35,298 nucleotides of DNA from an uncultured cyanobacterium. Its GTDB lineage: Bacteria > Cyanobacteriota > Cyanobacteriia > Cyanobacteriales > FACHB-T130. Below, piece by piece: positions 33,557 through 35,298 of this stretch. The stretch lies in assembly GCA_936920195.1 (NCBI GenBank), contig CAKZHE010000116.1:1-35298 (forward strand). The letters run 5' to 3'. Positions within the stretch are counted from its first letter, which is position 1; each line of letters begins with the position of its first letter. Below the pieces are notes generated by a model, which was not told the origin of the DNA, ran no database searches, and was given only the letters and a program-made list of their open reading frames with translations. Position numbers and translations under genes: made by a program.

Positions 33557-33573
33557 GGCGGGGAGTATGTCAA
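33543..33573 (+). mobile_element. IS200/IS605-type right end
   Basis: Hairpin stem CCCCGC (33543-33548) with GCGGGG (33558-33563), then AGTATGTCAA ending at 33573. This hairpin-plus-terminus resembles the right ends of cyanobacterial IS200/IS605 elements, which have subterminal hairpins and no inverted ends. The same terminus occurs on the opposite strand at 35165-35174. In intact elements the segment also forms the 3' part of the TnpB guide (omega) RNA. Confidence 0.6.
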
Positions 33574-34998
33574 CTGCATCACGACCAAAGTCATATCATC
33601 GCCGTTTTGGTTGGCTTCGCCAATAAACTGCTGTACCTGCTCGAACAGGTATTCTAAAATCGCTTGGGGATTTGGGCAATGCTCGCACGCCCATTGGAAG
33701 GCAGTGCTGAGATTATCCTCGTCAAAGCGATCGCCGTTTTTATTGGCAGCGTCGGTAAACCCATCAGTAAAATAGATAATCGTATCCCCACTTGCTAGCT
33801 GAATTTGGGCATCCTCATAGTGGGAATCCGCATCTAAACCAATCAGCATTCCCAAGGTATCCAACCGTTGAATTGAACGGTTGGCGGCTTGCCACAGTAA
33901 AGGCGGGTGATGAGCAGCATTGCTGTATGAGAGCAGCCGCGTTTTGGGGTCATACTCAGAATAAAACAAAGTGACGAACCGATGGGAATTTTCCAAATCG
34001 GCATACATGACTCGGTTTAAGTGTTGCAGAATTTTGGCGGGAGAGTGACCATTGAGAACTTCGGCTCGGAGCATTCCCCTCGTCATGGTCATAATTAAAC
34101 CAGCGGGAACACCTTTGCCCATCACATCCCCGATTACCACGCTCCACCGCCCAGTATCGGCGGAATCGGGGTCGTTTTTCTGGGATTTAACTTGATCGTA
34201 GCTGGCGGAAATAAAATCGTAATAATCTCCTCCCACCCGGCTAGCCGTTTGGCAGCAAGCCGCTAATTCCACCCCAGCAATTTGGGGACATTGGCGGGGG
34301 AGCAGCCGTTGTTGGATATCTGCGCCAATTTCCAATTCTCGGTCAAGACGTTCTTTTTTACGTAATTCTACGGTTAATTCGTCGTTGGCGATCGCTACTG
34401 CGGTTTGATCTGCCACTAAGCGAACTAATTTTTGTTTGGTTTCTGTCCAAGTGTATTCCGGATCGCGGCTAAAAATATAGAGTCTGCCCCGTTCCGAATT
34501 TTTCATTAAAATTGGCGTGGCAAAAAACTGCATTTCTGTCCCTAGGGAACTAACCACCTGTTCGTCTAGAGAGGCTAAAGTTGATTCTACGGGGATAACC
34601 GTGGTGGCAATTACTTCACTGGGATGATGGCGCACGCTTAGTTGTCGCAATGCTATTTCTAAGGCTTGGCGAATTTGTTGACTCTTTTGAGTTTCTTGGC
34701 AGTAGAGTCTTTCTAACCTCATTTGACCATTGGGCTTGCAGAGGATCAAGGCACTGCCATCGGCATCGCTGACTCGCGTTGCCATTAGGGGAATCAGTTC
34801 CAGAAACTGATTCAAATTGTTGAAACTGCGGAGGGCAAAACCCAAAGAACTGAGCAAATCTTGAATTTTATTTTGTTCGCGATGCAATCGCGCCACCAAT
34901 TCTTTGAGTGCTGCCACTGGGGTTACATCTATGGGAGAAGTACCGCTGTTAATGTCTGGCGATTTAGAGGATTTGCGGGGGAGAGGCACAGCCGTCAT
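33553..34998 (-). CDS. GAF-SpoIIE (PP2C-like) serine phosphatase
   Basis: 481 residues. N-terminal disordered stretch, coiled coil about 28-50, GAF domain about 55-205, helical linker about 206-235, then the SpoIIE/RsbU-type phosphatase about 240-477. Metal-binding motifs are present: VGGDYYDF (255-262), GDVMGKG (290-296), TDGFTDA (411-417) and GDDMT (466-470). It would dephosphorylate a serine/threonine phosphoprotein, such as an anti-sigma-factor antagonist, in response to a GAF ligand; no such partner is nearby. The last six residues (LTYSPP) and the stop are encoded by the right end of a transposon (33553-33573), so the native 3' end was replaced or shortened at most by a few residues. 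The catalytic motifs are intact, so it is probably active. Confidence 0.92.
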   Translation of the reverse strand: MTAVPLPRKSSKSPDINSGTSPIDVTPVAALKELVARLHREQNKIQDLLSSLGFALRSFNNLNQFLELIPLMATRVSDADGSALILCKPNGQMRLERLYCQETQKSQQIRQALEIALRQLSVRHHPSEVIATTVIPVESTLASLDEQVVSSLGTEMQFFATPILMKNSERGRLYIFSRDPEYTWTETKQKLVRLVADQTAVAIANDELTVELRKKERLDRELEIGADIQQRLLPRQCPQIAGVELAACCQTASRVGGDYYDFISASYDQVKSQKNDPDSADTGRWSVVIGDVMGKGVPAGLIMTMTRGMLRAEVLNGHSPAKILQHLNRVMYADLENSHRFVTLFYSEYDPKTRLLSYSNAAHHPPLLWQAANRSIQRLDTLGMLIGLDADSHYEDAQIQLASGDTIIYFTDGFTDAANKNGDRFDEDNLSTAFQWACEHCPNPQAILEYLFEQVQQFIGEANQNGDDMTLVVMQLTYSPP

Positions 34999-35103
34999 GA
35001 TAAAAAGTTAAGGTTCAGGATATACAAAGTTTCAAAGATAAAGTTTGATATTCTCTCAGATTGACTTGGGATCTTTTTCGTCGCGCTTGAGAAGCAATTT
35101 CCT

Positions 35104-35298
35104 CTATTTCCAAAGAATTAGAGGCGATATTTGATCTGAACTGCGCTGTCTTGAGCTATGAGGTTTGACATACTCACCAGGCTGAAGCCACGGGGAAACA
35201 CTTGACGCTTCACTGACTGACGCTACCGAGGTAGTCTTACTCTGTCTCTGCGTCCGTTTAGAGTCGTGGCAATGCCCTATCCCGACTTTTTCTATATT
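35104..35298 (-). pseudogene. possible 3' end of a second IS200/IS605 tnpB, cut by the window edge
   Basis: An open frame enters from the window edge: KVGIGHCHDSKRTQRQSKTT, then SVASVSEASSVSPWLQPGEY, and runs through the presumed transposon end at 35165 to a stop at 35104-35106. SP lies at the same phase and position relative to the hairpin as in the remnant at 33425-33556, and the tail style fits cyanobacterial TnpB proteins. The body of the gene, if any, lies beyond the window. It may be a full element or another relic. Confidence 0.45.
35165..35298 (-). mobile_element. second IS200/IS605-type right end, running off the window
   Basis: On the minus strand, CCCCGTGG-CTTCAG-CC(T)GG(T)G followed by AGTATGTCAA (35165-35174 in complement) is a slightly decayed version of the hairpin-plus-terminus expected for this family. 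The element would extend to the right past the window. The 35000-35160 stretch between it and the phosphatase start has no other recognised feature. Confidence 0.5.

Noticed and set aside
1-35298. tRNA or rRNA genes
   Set aside because: No T-loop/acceptor pattern or rRNA segment was noticed on reading; a tRNA covariance search was not possible.

Overview
The window is a piece of chromosome from a cyanobacterium, most likely a filamentous Oscillatoriales-type organism (Microcoleus/Oscillatoria/Kamptonema-like; genus is a guess). The evidence is the dense HIP1 octamer GCGATCGC, present in several dozen copies where chance predicts less than one, together with cyanobacterial protein families (DUF1997, DUF1868, DUF2887, Uma2, pentapeptide repeats) and typical G-rich heptanucleotide repeats. 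Most genes are ordinary housekeeping or signalling genes in short, mixed-strand units. The only clear operon is the ribosomal str cluster.

Layout. 1-4.1 kb: palindromic repeats, moeA (molybdenum cofactor), a terminator-like hairpin, and a convergent membrane-bound class III nucleotide cyclase. 4.1-9.8 kb: a nested inverted-repeat element, a strong promoter, then rpsL-rpsG-fusA-tufA-rpsJ ending in a hairpin; EF-Tu carries an unusual lysine-rich tail. 9.8-20.2 kb: GNAT acetyltransferase, Lon-N domain protein, Uma2 protein with a HIP1-bearing repeat, pheA, DUF1997, cobH, DUF1868, holA, universal stress protein, DUF2887 protein, K+ channel, pentapeptide protein and a small metal-binding protein. 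20.2-24.2 kb: lipase-like hydrolase, cobI, TonB-like protein and a sugar transferase. 24.2-25.1 kb: a toxin-antitoxin graveyard (broken PIN toxin, intact antitoxin, antitoxin tail, broken Doc toxin). 25.3-31.8 kb: CheA-type hybrid kinase, secreted DUF4214 protein and its collapsed paralogue, orphan C5-cytosine methyltransferase, a helical protein with no good start, and a ferritin-like protein. 31.9-35.3 kb: gpsA, a MITE-like palindrome, a small membrane protein, and a SpoIIE-type phosphatase bracketed by two IS200/IS605-like right ends, one of which supplies the end of the phosphatase gene.

How it works together. The str genes form one translation unit. The cyclase, CheA-hybrid kinase, SpoIIE phosphatase and universal stress protein are independent signalling genes that are not obviously linked. 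cobH and cobI belong to the same cobalamin pathway but are 7 kb apart, as is common in cyanobacteria. I see no complete new defence or mobile system. The most unusual items are the EF-Tu tail, the toxin-antitoxin relics, the collapsed DUF4214 paralogue and the transposon end fused to the phosphatase gene.
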